Shown: one piece after another, positions 20,820 to 21,546 of the stretch
Layout of the letters: the number at the start of each line of letters is the position of its first letter
How positions within the stretch are numbered: the first letter of the stretch is position 1
From: Myxococcales bacterium
Lineage (GTDB): Bacteria; Myxococcota_C; UBA6777
Reading direction: 5' to 3'
DNA: 21,546 nucleotides
Assembly: GCA_020632975.1 (NCBI GenBank)
Contig: JACKEL010000022.1
Coordinates: forward strand, 1 to 21,546
Program-made: the position numbers and the translations under genes
Notes under the pieces: model-generated
The model's database searches: none
The model's input: only the letters and a program-made list of their open reading frames with translations
Told to the model about the DNA's origin: nothing

Positions 20820-21341
20820 ATGACATATAAACGACTACCAGGTCGTCGTCTTCGTATGGGAGAGGCGCGACCCGGTGTGTTTTTCGTGACGATCAGTGTC
20901 CAAAAGCAACGCAGGTTCTTTGGTCGTCTTGAAGATGGGCGCCTCAAAGAAAGCCCTGCAGGTTCGATGGTTCGAGAGGTTTGGTCTGGTCTCGAATCCT
21001 TCGCAAAAGGGTTTTCTTTGGATGAGTTCATCGTGATGCCAGATCACTTCCACGCTGTCGTGATCCTTGGACATCCTTTCCCTGGTGTCGGGAAACCCCT
21101 CGTATCAGACGAGCTTCCCGTGTTGACCGCGCTTGATGAGGTTGTTCACAGGTTTAAATCCTACACCACGCATCTCTACCTCAAAGGTGTCCGCGAACAA
21201 GGATGGCCGCGTTGTTCTGGGAAGCTGTGGCAACGCAGCTTTCATCGCACAGAGATTTATAGTTCGTATAGTTTGGATGCGGTTCGTGCGTATATTCGTG
21301 CAAATCCGCGATGTGCGAAGAAAAAATCCGTAGGGCGATAG
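20820..21341 (+). CDS. REP-associated tyrosine transposase (RAYT, IS200-like Y1)
   Basis: RAYTs are single-copy relatives of IS200/IS605 transposases that nick single-stranded DNA at REP hairpins through a 5'-phosphotyrosine. The 173-residue protein has PGVFFVTISVQKQRRFFG (18-35), the metal-binding HUH motif as H76-F-H78 in MPDHFHAVV, the LWQRSFHRTEI segment, and AYIRANP, whose Tyr158 is the likely nucleophile by analogy. Length is normal and the frame is intact. The start is ATG 20820 with AAAGGA seven bases upstream; an upstream in-frame extension carries no family similarity. GC-rich inverted repeats flank it on both sides. Confidence 0.9.
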   Translation: MTYKRLPGRRLRMGEARPGVFFVTISVQKQRRFFGRLEDGRLKESPAGSMVREVWSGLESFAKGFSLDEFIVMPDHFHAVVILGHPFPGVGKPLVSDELPVLTALDEVVHRFKSYTTHLYLKGVREQGWPRCSGKLWQRSFHRTEIYSSYSLDAVRAYIRANPRCAKKKSVGR

Positions 21342-21546
21342 GGTGCCCATGGAGGGGCGCAGGGCAAAAGGGCACCCATGGAGGGGCGCCCGTGATGATG
21401 GGGATGCGTGATGATCAGGGGCGGGCCTCCGTGCCCGCCCCGATGCGGGGGGGCCGCCCAAAAATGCGGATATGCCCGCCCCGATGCGGGGTGGCCGCCC
21501 AAAATGCAGATATGCCCGCCCGCAGGGCAAAAGGGCGCCCACGGAG
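21341..21546. repeat. GC-rich REP-like repeat array (continues past window)
   Basis: The array starts at the RAYT stop codon. A 25-base element starting GCAGGGCAAAAGGG occurs at 21359-21383 and 21522-21546 with two differences. A 9-base inverted repeat (GGGGCGGGC 21418-21426, GCCCGCCCC 21433-21441) and an 8-base one (GGGTGCCC/GGGCACCC, 21341-21377) form hairpins. A 40-41-base unit starting GCCCGCCCCGATGCGGGG and ending in ATAT is tandemly repeated (21433-21473, 21474-21513). It is non-coding and probably folds strongly on both strands. Confidence 0.75.

Larger units (their letters stand above)
20758..21546 (+). mobile_element. RAYT/REP module
   Basis: An intact RAYT gene lies between a short left set of GC-rich hairpins and a larger right array, with a shared 12-base motif in inverse orientation at the two ends (20758-20769 and about 21528-21539). 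No target-site duplication or classical insertion-sequence ends were identified, and the right limit lies outside the window. Confidence 0.55.

Noticed and set aside
21341..21546. Repeats as a CRISPR array
   Set aside because: Unit lengths and spacing are irregular, there are no unique uniform spacers, and no cas genes are near; the units are nested GC-rich hairpins.

Overview
The window looks like chromosomal DNA of a delta-type bacterium, most likely Myxococcota or the related Bradymonadota. The reasons are a bacterial ffh-rpsP-khpA cluster, moderate GC, and a large dose of myxobacterial-style secreted proteins: tandem eight-cysteine modules joined to RCC1 repeats, kelch lipoproteins, a PEGA/Pro-rich envelope protein and a MopE-type metal-binding motif. 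The taxonomic call is an inference from gene content; no rRNA is present.

Layout. Positions 1-2465 (minus strand) hold a translation/secretion cluster: ffh (SRP GTPase), rpsP (S16), khpA (KH protein) and possibly the first codons of rimM running off the left edge. A consensus-like sigma-70 promoter lies before ffh and a second one before khpA. Positions 2519-2999 (minus) hold a DUF4870-like membrane protein and a 31-residue single-span membrane protein. A compact divergent promoter region with an 18-bp dyad separates these from pyk (plus, 3186-4631). pyk starts at TTG behind a perfect Shine-Dalgarno, and its leader contains an intrinsic-terminator-like hairpin.

Positions 4861-16404 (plus) form a block of five envelope proteins: a 1173-residue protein with 18 Cys-rich modules plus a seven-repeat RCC1 propeller; a PEGA protein with two (RPEP)n arrays and a C-terminal membrane anchor; two paralogous seven-kelch lipoproteins; and a TgpA-like membrane transglutaminase. 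Positions 16614-18352 hold cofactor genes: a fused MoaD-MoaE molybdopterin synthase and the type III pantothenate kinase coaX.

Positions 18609-20660 hold the most intriguing pair: a small zinc-ribbon/membrane/MopE-motif protein followed, after strong hairpins, by a radical SAM/SPASM enzyme with a full set of cluster cysteines. The arrangement (abundant small gene, attenuating hairpins, maturase) resembles a substrate-maturase pair, but this is unproven. Positions 20758-21546 hold a REP-associated tyrosine transposase (RAYT) flanked by GC-rich REP-like hairpins; the right-hand array continues past the window.

A recurrent theme is that plus-strand genes are followed by strongly pyrimidine-rich, G-poor tracts rather than hairpins, suggesting Rho-dependent termination. 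No gene-free stretch exceeds about 300 bases. No tRNA, rRNA or CRISPR array was seen.
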